A stretch of 14,630 bases of DNA from Lachnospiraceae bacterium (GCA_016282215.1 JAEEKC010000029.1:1-14630); one strand, 5' to 3'. Positions 6,355-13,791 are shown, counted from the first letter of the stretch. Notes: generated by a model not told the origin, from the sequence alone. Numbers and translations are program-made.

Positions 6355-7374
6355 TTGGCGAGAGCAGTTGCCGAACCGGAAATAACCGGCGTGCAGAAAG
6401 CCGCGATCCTGTTGATCGCGCTGGGACCTGAGAAATCAGCTCAGGTCTTTAAGCATTTAAAAGAAGAAGAAATTGAACAGCTGACTCTTGAGATCGCGAA
6501 TACCAAGACCATCACCACAGCGGTGAAGGATCAGGTGATCAAGGAGTTTTACGAGATCTGTCTGGCACAGCAGTATATCGCAGAGGGTGGTATCAGTTAT
6601 GCCAAGGAGCTTTTGGAAAGCGCACTCGGACCGGAAAAGGCCATGGAGGTCATCGGCCGCCTGACGGCATCTTTGCAGGTAAAACCGTTCGAGTTTGTCA
6701 GAAAAGCAGAGGCTTCCCAGCTTTTGAACTTTATCCAGGACGAGCATCCGCAGACCATTGCATTGATCCTGTCGTATCTGGCGCCGACCCAGGCGGCCCA
6801 GATCGTCGGCGCTCTGCCGCCTGACCGGCAGGCAGATGTGGCGAAGCGTATTGCCACCATGGACCGTACATCCCCTGATGTCATCAAGGAGGTGGAGAGG
6901 ATTTTGGAAACCAAGCTGGCTTCGCTGGTCAACCAGGAATACAACATTATCGGTGGCGTCGATGCGGTAGTCGAGATTTTGAATACGGTAGACCGCGGAA
7001 CAGAAAAGCATATCATGGAGACTTTGGAGATCGAGGATCCCGAGCTCGCAGACGAGATCCGCAAGAAGATGTTCGTCTTCGAGGATATCCTGCTTCTCGA
7101 CGACCGGGCGATCCAGCGCGTGCTGCGTGATGTGGAAAATTCCGATCTGGCCATTTCCCTGAAGGGTGCAAACGAGCAGGTTCAGAATGCGATCTTCAAC
7201 AACCTGTCGAAACGTCTGGCATCCATGATCAAGGAGGATATGGACTTTATGGGTCCTGTCCGTATGAAGGATGTTGAGGAAGCGCAGCAGAAGATCGTTA
7301 ATATCATCCGTAAGTTAGAGGATGCGGGTGAGATCGTAATCTCCAGAGGCGGAGGTGACGAGATTGTTGTCTAG
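6355..7374 (+). CDS. fliG: flagellar motor switch protein FliG
   Basis: A rotor protein that binds FliF, couples to FliM and interacts with the stator to make torque. The 339 residues are typical. Seen: the N-terminal FliF-binding domain (QKAAILLIALGPEKSAQVF near residue 15-33), the middle domain with the EHPQ motif (130-133), and the C-terminal torque domain with FVFEDILLLDDRAIQRVLR, carrying the charged residues that meet MotA. The start is TTG at 6355, chosen because AGGAGGG (6341-6347) lies seven bases upstream and the next in-frame Met is far inside the conserved region. The 3' end overlaps the start of fliH, which suggests translational coupling. Confidence 0.97.
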   Translation: MARAVAEPEITGVQKAAILLIALGPEKSAQVFKHLKEEEIEQLTLEIANTKTITTAVKDQVIKEFYEICLAQQYIAEGGISYAKELLESALGPEKAMEVIGRLTASLQVKPFEFVRKAEASQLLNFIQDEHPQTIALILSYLAPTQAAQIVGALPPDRQADVAKRIATMDRTSPDVIKEVERILETKLASLVNQEYNIIGGVDAVVEILNTVDRGTEKHIMETLEIEDPELADEIRKKMFVFEDILLLDDRAIQRVLRDVENSDLAISLKGANEQVQNAIFNNLSKRLASMIKEDMDFMGPVRMKDVEEAQQKIVNIIRKLEDAGEIVISRGGGDEIVV

Positions 7375-8401
7375 GAACGGAAACAGAATACTAAAAGCGT
7401 CATACGTGAATGTGGAGCAGGAAAATGTCCACGTGATCGACGCAGATGCATTGTTTTTGGAAAAAGTGGGGGAATTGCCGCCGGAGCAGCCGGATAGCAA
7501 TGACCCCATTGCAAAATATGGTTTTGATCCCTATGGAGACGGTGAGCCTTCCCAGGCGGAAGAGGATCCGTCTGTTTCTGCACTTTTCGGGGAAATGCCA
7601 AAAGGAGATCCGTTCAGTGATGATTTTGGCGCAGAGCAGGCGCCTGATCCGGACCGCACGGTAACAGTGGGGGCGGACGACAGCTTTTCGGGCAACGGTT
7701 TTTCTTCGGGGCTTACTGCTGAGGTGGTAGACCATGCGACTATGGGCACCGGCGTCAGTGAGGAGATCATCCAAAGAGCCAGCGATGAAGCGGATGCGCT
7801 GATCTCGCAGGCACAGGATCAGGCGCAGCAGCTGGTGGCACAGGCCATGGCAGAGGCGGAGCGCCAGGCAAGCCAGCTCCTTGAACAGGCAAAGTCCGAG
7901 GGGCATGCGCAGGGGTATGAAGCGGGACAGGCCGAGGCACAGCAGATCGCTGATCAGGCAAAGCGGGAATATGCGGAAAAGAAGGCAGAACTGCAGCAGG
8001 AGTATGATGAAAAAATGCGGCTGATGGAACCGCATCTGGTGGAGGAACTGACCGGTATTTATGAGCAGATCTTTACGGTAGACCTTTCGGGATACCGGAA
8101 TATCATCAATCATATGATCACCAATACCATGCATGCGCTCGAGTCCAGCGGCACTTATCTGATTCATGTGTCACCTGCGGATTATTCCGCCCTTTCCATG
8201 CAAAAGACACAGCTTCGAAATGACTGCAACATTCCGGAAGCGGCGACCATGGAATTGGTGGAGGATATCGCGCTGACGAAGAATCAATGCCTGATCGAAA
8301 CGGACGACGGGATTTATGATTGTTCGCTGACGGTGCAGTTGGAGGAACTTCGGAAGAAACTGATGCTTCTGGCTTATGAAGGGGCAAGGAGGCAGTCATA
8401 G
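7364..8401 (+). CDS. fliH: flagellar export ATPase regulator FliH
   Basis: A cytoplasmic protein that binds FliI, holds it as an inactive heterotrimer and anchors it to the C ring. Seen: an N-terminal short motif (LSRNGNRILKASYVNV), a long acidic, poorly conserved stretch (about residues 25-130), an Ala/Gln-rich coiled coil, the FliH glycine repeat G-x3-G-x3-G (G180, G184, G188) and a C-terminal FliI-binding domain. The frame is also open from GTG 7355, but GGAGG (7351-7355) would sit on that codon. TTG 7364 has ideal 8-base spacing, so I prefer it (345 residues). It overlaps fliG by 11 bases. The 84-bp gap to fliI holds repeat copy 2. Confidence 0.9.
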   Translation: MLSRNGNRILKASYVNVEQENVHVIDADALFLEKVGELPPEQPDSNDPIAKYGFDPYGDGEPSQAEEDPSVSALFGEMPKGDPFSDDFGAEQAPDPDRTVTVGADDSFSGNGFSSGLTAEVVDHATMGTGVSEEIIQRASDEADALISQAQDQAQQLVAQAMAEAERQASQLLEQAKSEGHAQGYEAGQAEAQQIADQAKREYAEKKAELQQEYDEKMRLMEPHLVEELTGIYEQIFTVDLSGYRNIINHMITNTMHALESSGTYLIHVSPADYSALSMQKTQLRNDCNIPEAATMELVEDIALTKNQCLIETDDGIYDCSLTVQLEELRKKLMLLAYEGARRQS

Positions 8402-8423
8402 AAACCGGATACAAATAAACAAA

Positions 8424-8470
8424 GGCTTCCCCCTGGGGGGAAGCTGTCGCCAAAGGCGACTGATGAGGGG
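8424..8470 (-). repeat. two-hairpin intergenic repeat, copy 2 (inverted)
   Basis: On the minus strand this reads CCCCTCATC, hairpin A (GTCGCC-TTT-GGCGAC) and hairpin B (GCTTCCCCC-CA-GGGGGAAGC), the same plan as copy 1 at 4287-4332. Stem bases differ between copies in paired fashion: the outer pair of hairpin B is C-G in one and G-C in the other, and hairpin A has a 6-bp stem here and 5 bp there. It fills most of the fliH-fliI gap and ends 15 bases before the fliI start. Confidence 0.75.
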
Positions 8471-8485
8471 CGTACAATAAGCGCT

Positions 8486-9805
8486 ATGGACAACACAGTA
8501 ATCGATTTTTCAAGATACAGCATGCTTCGTCAGGATACCTTCTTCCGGCGGCTGGGGTCGGTCGTCAAGATGGTCGGCCTGACCATTGAGTCCGCAGGTC
8601 CGGATGCAAGGCTTGGGGATCTTTGCCGTATTTACAAGGTCGGACGTGACGGTGATTATATCCATGCCGAGGTTGTAGGTTTTAAAGGCGGGCGCACTGT
8701 GCTGATGCCTTTTGAGGTAACAGATGGGATTGGCGGCGGCTGCGTGGTGGAAAATGAAGGCTATCCGCTGACGGTAAAAGTAGGCGAAGAGCTTCTCGGA
8801 AAAACGCTGGACGGCCTGGGCCGGCTGGACGGGGATCCTGATTTTATGAAAGGCGCAGAGGAATACCCTGTGGATGCACCGCCGCCGGATCCCATGAAAC
8901 GCGAGATCATTGACAGCGTGCTGCCGCTGGGGGTCAAGGCGGTTGATGGTCTGATCACGGTTGGCAAGGGGCAGCGGATCGGCATCTTTGCCGGCTCCGG
9001 TGTCGGAAAATCCACGCTGATGGGTATGTTTGCCCGCAATACGGTAGCTGATATCAATGTGATCGCGCTGATCGGCGAGCGCGGCCGAGAGGTACGCGAG
9101 TTTGTGGAACGGGATCTCGGTCCGGAGGGCATGAAGCGCAGCGTTGTTGTGGTAGCTACTTCCGATAAGCCGGCGCTGGAACGTAACAAAGCCGCAAAGA
9201 CCGCGACGGCCATTGCGGAGTATTTTCGTGATAAAGGAAAAGACGTGCTTTTGATGATGGATTCGCTGACGCGTTTTTCCATGGCGCAGCGTGAGATCGG
9301 TCTGGCCAGCGGTGAACCTCCGGTGACCCGTGGCTATCCGCCGAGCGTGTATTCGGAGATGCCAAAGCTTTTGGAACGGGCAGGCAGGGATGCAAAGGGT
9401 TCCATCACGGGGCTTTATACGGTGCTTGTGGATGGCGATGATTTTAATGAGCCCATCACGGATACGGCCAGATCCATTTTGGACGGTCATATCATGTTAG
9501 ACCGCAAGATCGCCCACAGGAATCATTATCCGGCCATCGATGTGCTGCAGAGCATTTCAAGGTGCATGAGTCAGATCGCGACTAAGGAGCATAAGCAGGC
9601 AGCGGGGCGCCTTCGGAATGTTATGGCCACATACCGCGAGGCGGAGGATCTGATCAATATCGGCGCCTATAAGCGGGGATCGAATCCGAATATCGATTTT
9701 GCGATCGAAAAGATCGACGCAGTCAATGAGTTTCTCTGCCAGCAGACGGATGAGAAGTTTGCATTTGACGATGAGATGAAACTGCTAGAAGAAATTTTTA
9801 ATTAA
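8486..9805 (+). CDS. fliI: flagellum-specific type III export ATPase FliI
   Basis: An F1-beta-like hexameric ATPase that works with FliH and FliJ at the base of the export gate to unfold and load substrates. The 439 residues match the family. Seen: Walker A AGSGVGKST (169-177), the GERGREVREFVE motif, Walker B VLLMMDSLTR with Asp259, and the type III ATPase segment TRGYPPSVYSEMPKLLERAG. The N-terminus from ATG 8486 (MDNTVIDFSRYSMLR) reaches the usual family start. No normal Shine-Dalgarno precedes it: the closest purine run, GAGGGG (8465-8470), is the edge of the repeat, 15 bases away. The 3' end merges into an AT-rich tandem repeat. Confidence 0.97.
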   Translation: MDNTVIDFSRYSMLRQDTFFRRLGSVVKMVGLTIESAGPDARLGDLCRIYKVGRDGDYIHAEVVGFKGGRTVLMPFEVTDGIGGGCVVENEGYPLTVKVGEELLGKTLDGLGRLDGDPDFMKGAEEYPVDAPPPDPMKREIIDSVLPLGVKAVDGLITVGKGQRIGIFAGSGVGKSTLMGMFARNTVADINVIALIGERGREVREFVERDLGPEGMKRSVVVVATSDKPALERNKAAKTATAIAEYFRDKGKDVLLMMDSLTRFSMAQREIGLASGEPPVTRGYPPSVYSEMPKLLERAGRDAKGSITGLYTVLVDGDDFNEPITDTARSILDGHIMLDRKIAHRNHYPAIDVLQSISRCMSQIATKEHKQAAGRLRNVMATYREAEDLINIGAYKRGSNPNIDFAIEKIDAVNEFLCQQTDEKFAFDDEMKLLEEIFN

Positions 9806-9959
9806 AAGAGATATTCAATTAGCAGAAATATTTGCTTAAATGAGTTTTTGATGAAATGAAATATTTAATTAAATGAGATTATTCGGAATAGAGATTGTTT
9901 TGTGATTGAGATGTTTTTATAGAGATATTTTTGCAAATGATTGATATAAAGGAATATGA
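9791..9959 (+). repeat. AT-rich degenerate tandem repeat, about five units of ~33 bp
   Basis: Units start at 9791, 9825, 9858, 9891 and 9922. The third begins GAAATATTTAATTAAATGAG; the first and second each differ from it at 2 of 20 positions, and units four and five are more decayed. Unit one includes the last fliI codons and its TAA, so the array looks like an expansion of the gene end. GC is about 25% against about 50% around it. No terminator is convincing. A poor promoter-like pair (TTGTTT 9895-9900, TATAGA 9918-9923, 17 bp apart) is expected by chance in such DNA. Confidence 0.65.
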
Positions 9960-10412
9960 ATGGCTAGATTTCGATATCGCATGCAGAATATCCTGACGGT
10001 CAAGGAAAAGCTTGAGACGCAGGCCAAAAATGAATATGCAGCGGCGAATGTGGCACTTGCCGAAGAAGAGGAAAAGCTGGAGCAGTTAAAACAGCATGCC
10101 GAGTTTTTGGAGCAGGAAGCCAGGAGGCTGGTACAGCAGGAGAGTCTGTCTATTCGGGATATCGAGGACAACAAACTCTCGCGGGAGCTGCAAAAAGAGG
10201 CGATCGCAGAGCAAAAGAAGGCCATCAAGCGTGCCGAGCAGGTGGTGGAGGAAAAACGCCTGGCTATGGTAGAGCTGATGCAGGATGTAAAGACACACGA
10301 GATTTTGAAGGACAGGGCTTTTCAGGAGTTTCTGCAGGAAGAGAAGGCTGAGGAGAGCAAGCAGATCGATGAGCTGACGAGTTATACCTACGGACAGAAG
10401 AAGCAGGGGTAA
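9960..10412 (+). CDS. fliJ: flagellar export chaperone/stalk protein FliJ
   Basis: A small coiled-coil protein that sits as the stalk in the FliI hexamer and recycles export chaperones. The 150 residues and near-complete alpha-helical, Glu/Lys/Gln-rich composition fit FliJ. Seen: the typical N-terminus MARFRYRMQNILTVKEKLE and two long helices (about 5-60 and 68-135) separated by a short turn, the antiparallel coiled coil of the family. FliJ is poorly conserved in sequence, so position between fliI and the ylxF-like gene counts for much of the call. The ATG at 9960 has AAAGG seven bases upstream. Confidence 0.9.
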   Translation: MARFRYRMQNILTVKEKLETQAKNEYAAANVALAEEEEKLEQLKQHAEFLEQEARRLVQQESLSIRDIEDNKLSRELQKEAIAEQKKAIKRAEQVVEEKRLAMVELMQDVKTHEILKDRAFQEFLQEEKAEESKQIDELTSYTYGQKKQG

Positions 10413-10417
10413 AAGAT

Positions 10418-11296
10418 ATGGCAGATGAAACCACAGCGGTAGCTGCGCCGTCCCAGGCGGACGAGGCGAAGCGCATCAAAGAAGAAAAGAAGAAATTTAA
10501 GCAGGAGCAGAAGGCGGCGAAAAAGGAAGCCAAGCGCAGGGCGAAGGAGCTGGCGCAGGAAGAGGCGAATATCGATCCGGATTCCGACGGCCATCCGATC
10601 TCTATTGCTATTGTAACGCTTTTTATCATCATTATCTGGCTGGCGATCCTGGCGCTTTTGATCAAGCTCGATGTGGGCAGTATCGGAACGAATGTGGCGA
10701 CGCCGGTATTGAAAGATGTGCCTGTTTTGAACAAGATCCTGCCGTCGTCGGCGCTGCCCGGAATGGAGGAAACGGCGGATACAACGGAGGGATATGATTC
10801 CATGGAAGATGCCGTGATGCAGATCCGCACGCTGCAGCTGCAGCTGGATGCGGCCAATACCACCAATGAGCAGAACAAGGCGACCTTAGAGCAGATGCAG
10901 GCAGAGATTGCCAGGCTGCAGACTTTTGAGAAACAGCAGGTGGAATTCCAGAAGATTAAAAATGAGTTTTATGAAGAGGTCGTTTATGCAGACAAGGGGC
11001 CCGGCGCTGATGAGTATGTGAAATACTATGAGGGCATGGATGCGGCCACGGCTGAGGCCCTCTATAAAGAAGTGGTCCGGGAGCAGGAAGAGACTAAGGA
11101 GATTCAGGATTACGCGCAGGCGTATTCCGAAATGAAGCCGAAACAGGCGGCGGCCATTTTTGAATCGATGACGGATAACCTCGATCTGGTAGCGCGGATC
11201 CTGGGTGTCATGACAGCGGAGGACCGCGGCAAGATCCTGGGCGTCATGGATTCGGCGGTTGCGGCGAGAATAACCAAAATCATGGACCCTAAGTAA
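10418..11296 (+). CDS. ylxF: YlxF/MotE-like membrane-anchored flagellar protein
   Basis: Corresponds by position (between fliJ and fliK) and architecture to YlxF of Bacillus, a member of the MotE-like group with a C-terminal domain related to the MgtE N-terminal domain. Exact role unknown; a motor or export accessory is plausible. Seen: a strongly charged Lys/Glu/Ala-rich cytoplasmic segment (residues 17-50), one membrane helix (about 61-83), a linker, a coiled coil (about 126-180), and a helical C-terminal domain with MKPKQAAAIFESM and LVARILGVMTAEDRGKIL (about 239-274). The ATG at 10418 has AGGGG seven bases upstream, inside the end of fliJ. The charged N-terminal stretch is longer than I expect in the family. 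Confidence 0.82.
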   Translation: MADETTAVAAPSQADEAKRIKEEKKKFKQEQKAAKKEAKRRAKELAQEEANIDPDSDGHPISIAIVTLFIIIIWLAILALLIKLDVGSIGTNVATPVLKDVPVLNKILPSSALPGMEETADTTEGYDSMEDAVMQIRTLQLQLDAANTTNEQNKATLEQMQAEIARLQTFEKQQVEFQKIKNEFYEEVVYADKGPGADEYVKYYEGMDAATAEALYKEVVREQEETKEIQDYAQAYSEMKPKQAAAIFESMTDNLDLVARILGVMTAEDRGKILGVMDSAVAARITKIMDPK

Positions 11297-11347
11297 CTAT
11301 TCGCAGCAAATCGTGAAGACGGGACGGTTCGCAAGCAAAATATAATA

Positions 11348-11375
11348 TAAAGAAAACTCCCATATCATCCGATAA
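11348..11375 (+). promoter_or_regulatory. sigma-28 (SigD/FliA)-like promoter of fliK
   Basis: TAAA (11348-11351), 16 bp, TCCGATAA (11368-11375). The core CCGATAA matches the sigma-28 -10. ATAAGTA follows two bases after CCGATA, exactly as at the codY-flgB promoter. The start should be near 11382, at the CsrA-like site. It would let fliK, flgD and flgE be boosted as late genes, separate from the upstream sigma-A promoter. Confidence 0.7.
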
Positions 11376-11380
11376 CATAA

Positions 11381-11392
11381 GTACAAGGATGT
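11381..11392 (+). promoter_or_regulatory. CsrA-binding site in the fliK leader
   Basis: GTACAAGGATGT matches the E. coli CsrA SELEX consensus RUACARGGAUGU at all 12 positions, including the ACA/UGU mini-stem with AGGA in the loop. Five more GGA triplets follow before the fliK start: at 11414, 11420, 11424, 11468 and 11473, the last two at the Shine-Dalgarno. That layout is typical of CsrA translational repression. No csrA or fliW gene is in the window. Confidence 0.6.
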
Positions 11393-11457
11393 GAGCGTGA
11401 AAAAAGCGAACCCGGACACGGAAGGACGGGGAGCGATCCGAAGGCAGGGGCTTGTAC
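11381..11457 (+). other. long-range stem in the fliK leader
   Basis: GTACAAG (11381-11387) is perfectly complementary to CTTGTAC (11451-11457), enclosing 63 nt. The 5' arm is the first half of the CsrA-like site and the 3' arm ends seven bases before the Shine-Dalgarno AAAGGA (11465-11470). The two uses of the 5' arm exclude each other. A short CCCG/CGGG pair lies inside. Confidence 0.45.
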
Positions 11458-11476
11458 CTTTGCGAAAGGACAGGAT

Positions 11477-12940
11477 ATGGCAAAAGTGAATGATGTTTTA
11501 GGCGCGGGAATGCCCATACCGGGACTGGCAGGACAGAGCGGCCAGAGTCAGAAAACCCAGGAAGGCAACAATGCTTTTTCCGATATTATGGACAGGGCGC
11601 GTGATGCCGGCAGGCAGGCCGGAGAAGACCTGATGAACATGGCAAAGGGCAGCAGGTCTGATAATGATGCTTCGGGAGCGGATGTGAAGAACAGCTCCGG
11701 CGCAAAGAAGACGAATGATGTTTCTGAGGCTGCTAAGAAAAACGCAGCAAAAGCAAATAAGATCAAAGAAAATGCGAAGACCTCAGCGCAGGATAAGGCA
11801 ACGGCTAAGACAGCGGACGCATCCCGGGCAGCTGCAGACGCGGCTGACGATGCAGTTGCAAAGGCAGCTGAGGCTCTTGGCGTGTCGGAGGAAGAGCTTG
11901 TTTCCGTTATGGAGCAGCTTGGACTGACGGCTGCGGACCTGATGCAGCAGGGCAATCTGGCGCAGCTTTTATCGCAGCTTCAGGGTATCGGTCAGGCAGA
12001 TATTCTGATGAGTGAAGAACTGACAGGTATTGTCAAAGATCTTTCCGCAGATCTGACTGCGGATCTTTCTGATGTGGCAAATGAACTGGGAATGAGCCTT
12101 GAAGAGCTGACAGATGAGATCGCAAGACAGGCAGCACTCGCAGATGGTTTTGAAACGGCAGAGCAGGGAGAGGCCGTTTTTGAATCCCTGAAGGGCGAAG
12201 AGTTTAGACCGGAAATGGTGGAAGAAGCTGATGATCAGGATATTCAGATCATCTCTTCAGATGAAGTCAATGCACAGACGACTGCCGTAAAAGAAGAGAC
12301 AAAGGCAGAACATAGCAGTAAAGACGACAGCGGTGAGAAAAACAGCAAATCCGATGGTGAGCAGCCACAGGCACTTCAGGCCGGTGCGCAGGCACCTGTC
12401 GATCAGACGGCTCTTCGGAATGCGGAAAGTCCGGTGGAACGTTTTGAACAGACGCTTTCTTCAAAGCAGACCCAGGAAGTGATCGATCAGATCGCTGAGC
12501 ATGCCAGGGTCAGCGGCGGGGATAAGATGACCAGCATGGAGATGATGCTCAATCCTGCAAACTTAGGAAGCATTCGTCTGATCCTGCAGTCGGATAACGG
12601 CATGGTCAGAGGTCAGCTGCAGGCATCGGATGATGCGGTCAGGGCAGCACTCGAAAGCCAGCTGCAGCAGCTTCGTGATGCGCTCGTTGAGCAGGGTGTA
12701 AAAGTTGAGGCGCTCGAAGTGACCGTGGCAGGTCATCAGCTTGAGCAGAACTTAGACCAGAGCGGTGAGCAGGCTGAGAAAGAAGCTGAGCGGATGGCAG
12801 GTATCAAGAATCCGCGCAGGATCTTGGATCTTAATGAGATCGGAGATGAAGAAGAAGCAGCGGAAGAGATGACGCAGGCGGAACGTCTTGAGGTTGAGAT
12901 GATGCGCATGGGCGGGAATCGGATGAGTTATCAGGTATGA
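11477..12940 (+). CDS. fliK: flagellar hook-length control protein FliK
   Basis: An exported ruler that measures the hook and switches the export gate to filament substrates. The 487 residues are in the usual range. Seen: a low-complexity N-terminal half rich in Ala, Lys, Glu and Ser (about 60-130, then 270-310), with two LGxSxEEL motifs (LGVSEEEL, LGMSLEEL) that suggest an internal duplication; and the conserved C-terminal hook domain from GGDKMTSMEMMLNPANLGSI (347-366) on, with LQLRDAL-type helices and VKVEALEVTV. It ends RMSYQV. The ATG at 11477 has AAAGGA six bases upstream. It has its own sigma-28-like promoter and a CsrA-like site, unlike the genes before it. Confidence 0.93.
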   Translation: MAKVNDVLGAGMPIPGLAGQSGQSQKTQEGNNAFSDIMDRARDAGRQAGEDLMNMAKGSRSDNDASGADVKNSSGAKKTNDVSEAAKKNAAKANKIKENAKTSAQDKATAKTADASRAAADAADDAVAKAAEALGVSEEELVSVMEQLGLTAADLMQQGNLAQLLSQLQGIGQADILMSEELTGIVKDLSADLTADLSDVANELGMSLEELTDEIARQAALADGFETAEQGEAVFESLKGEEFRPEMVEEADDQDIQIISSDEVNAQTTAVKEETKAEHSSKDDSGEKNSKSDGEQPQALQAGAQAPVDQTALRNAESPVERFEQTLSSKQTQEVIDQIAEHARVSGGDKMTSMEMMLNPANLGSIRLILQSDNGMVRGQLQASDDAVRAALESQLQQLRDALVEQGVKVEALEVTVAGHQLEQNLDQSGEQAEKEAERMAGIKNPRRILDLNEIGDEEEAAEEMTQAERLEVEMMRMGGNRMSYQV

Positions 12941-12983
12941 TAATACGGAGTCGAGAACTAGTGATGAATTCGGAGGTACAGAT

Positions 12984-13715
12984 ATGGGTTTGACAGCGAG
13001 TGTAACAGACGGCGTTTTAAATGCGCAGGCGACGGTATCGAGCAGCAAAGCGACGGAAAAGGGCGGCAATACCATGGGAAAGGATGATTTCCTGCAGCTT
13101 TTGGTAGCGCAGATGAAATTCCAGGATCCTTTGGAGCCGACATCCAATACGGAATATATTGCACAATACGCGACTTTCTCGGAAGTAGAGCAGATGCAGA
13201 ATATGTCCAATAACATGGATCTGTCGAGAGCTTCTTCTCTGGTTGGGCAGACGGTGGAGATCACCACAACCTCTGAGAGCGGTCAGGAATCGACAGTCAT
13301 GGGCAAGGTGGAATTTGTGAAGTATGAAGCCGGCAAGGCGCTGCTTTCCATTGACGGATCGCTCTATTCCTTAGAGGATGTAACGCATGTCTGCGACCGG
13401 GATTATCTCGACGCATCCGATATCGCAAAAGCGCTTCTGTCTGAGCTGGAGAAACTGCCGACGATCGAGAATCTGTCGGAGAATGACAGATCGAGAATGG
13501 AAGGGATCGCGCAGGTGTATACTTCCATGAATGACTATCAGCTCGGATTTTTATCAGCGGAAAATCGCAGTGTGATCGAAAAGTATATCGCAAAAATGTC
13601 TGAAATCGTTAAGAATGCGGCAGCAAATGCCGATACAGATAATAACAGCGCAGAGGAAACAGGCGCAGAGGAAGTGACAGAGGTTGCCGCCACGGAAGGC
13701 GCAGCGCAGGTTTAA
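12984..13715 (+). CDS. flgD: flagellar hook assembly/capping protein FlgD
   Basis: The hook cap that guides FlgE polymerisation and is replaced by FlgK. Seen: the conserved core KDDFLQLLVAQMKFQDPLEP (33-52) and EYIAQYATFSEVEQMQNM (57-74), followed by SSLVGQTVEIT (84-94) and a small beta domain to about residue 136. Residues 140-212 are a helical extension, and 213-243 an acidic Ala/Glu/Thr tail; the usual short Gram-positive FlgD ends near residue 140, and the Ig-like insert of enterobacterial FlgD is not evident. The ATG at 12984 has GGAGG seven bases upstream. The gap after fliK is 43 bp. Confidence 0.93.
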   Translation: MGLTASVTDGVLNAQATVSSSKATEKGGNTMGKDDFLQLLVAQMKFQDPLEPTSNTEYIAQYATFSEVEQMQNMSNNMDLSRASSLVGQTVEITTTSESGQESTVMGKVEFVKYEAGKALLSIDGSLYSLEDVTHVCDRDYLDASDIAKALLSELEKLPTIENLSENDRSRMEGIAQVYTSMNDYQLGFLSAENRSVIEKYIAKMSEIVKNAAANADTDNNSAEETGAEEVTEVAATEGAAQV

Positions 13716-13791
13716 GGCAGGGACGCCAAAGCCGGGAGTGAAAAAACGACCGGCGAAGTAACGGAAAGAAAAACAAGGAGGGCACTGCCTT
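13714..13791 (+). promoter_or_regulatory. structured flgE leader closed by a stop-to-start stem
   Basis: AAGGCAG (13714-13720), starting within the flgD stop codon, is complementary to CTGCCTT (13785-13791), which ends one base before the flgE ATG. Inside, GCCGG pairs with CCGGC around the loop with GTGAAAAAACGA, and the Shine-Dalgarno AGGAGG (13776-13781) lies just before the 3' arm. Ribosomes ending flgD would open the stem, which predicts translational coupling. Confidence 0.45.

Noticed and set aside
7355..7363. GTG at 7355 as the fliH start
   Set aside because: The only Shine-Dalgarno (GGAGG, 7351-7355) overlaps that codon; TTG 7364 has correct spacing.
8510..9490. Long open frame of 326 codons on the minus strand
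   Set aside because: It lies wholly inside fliI, has no ribosome site, and its translation shows no family; it is a shadow of the conserved fliI codons.
9895..9923. Sigma-A promoter for fliJ in the AT-rich spacer
   Set aside because: Both hexamers are poor and such pairs are frequent in DNA of 25% GC.
11341..11346. Sigma-A -10 (TATAAT) before fliK
   Set aside because: No -35 lies at a workable distance; the sigma-28-like promoter immediately after it explains the region better.
13716..13770. c-di-GMP-I (GEMM) riboswitch in the flgE leader, prompted by GGGACGCCAAAGCC
   Set aside because: The GGCAAA segment, tetraloop and receptor and the second helix of the family are not found. An Rfam scan would settle it.
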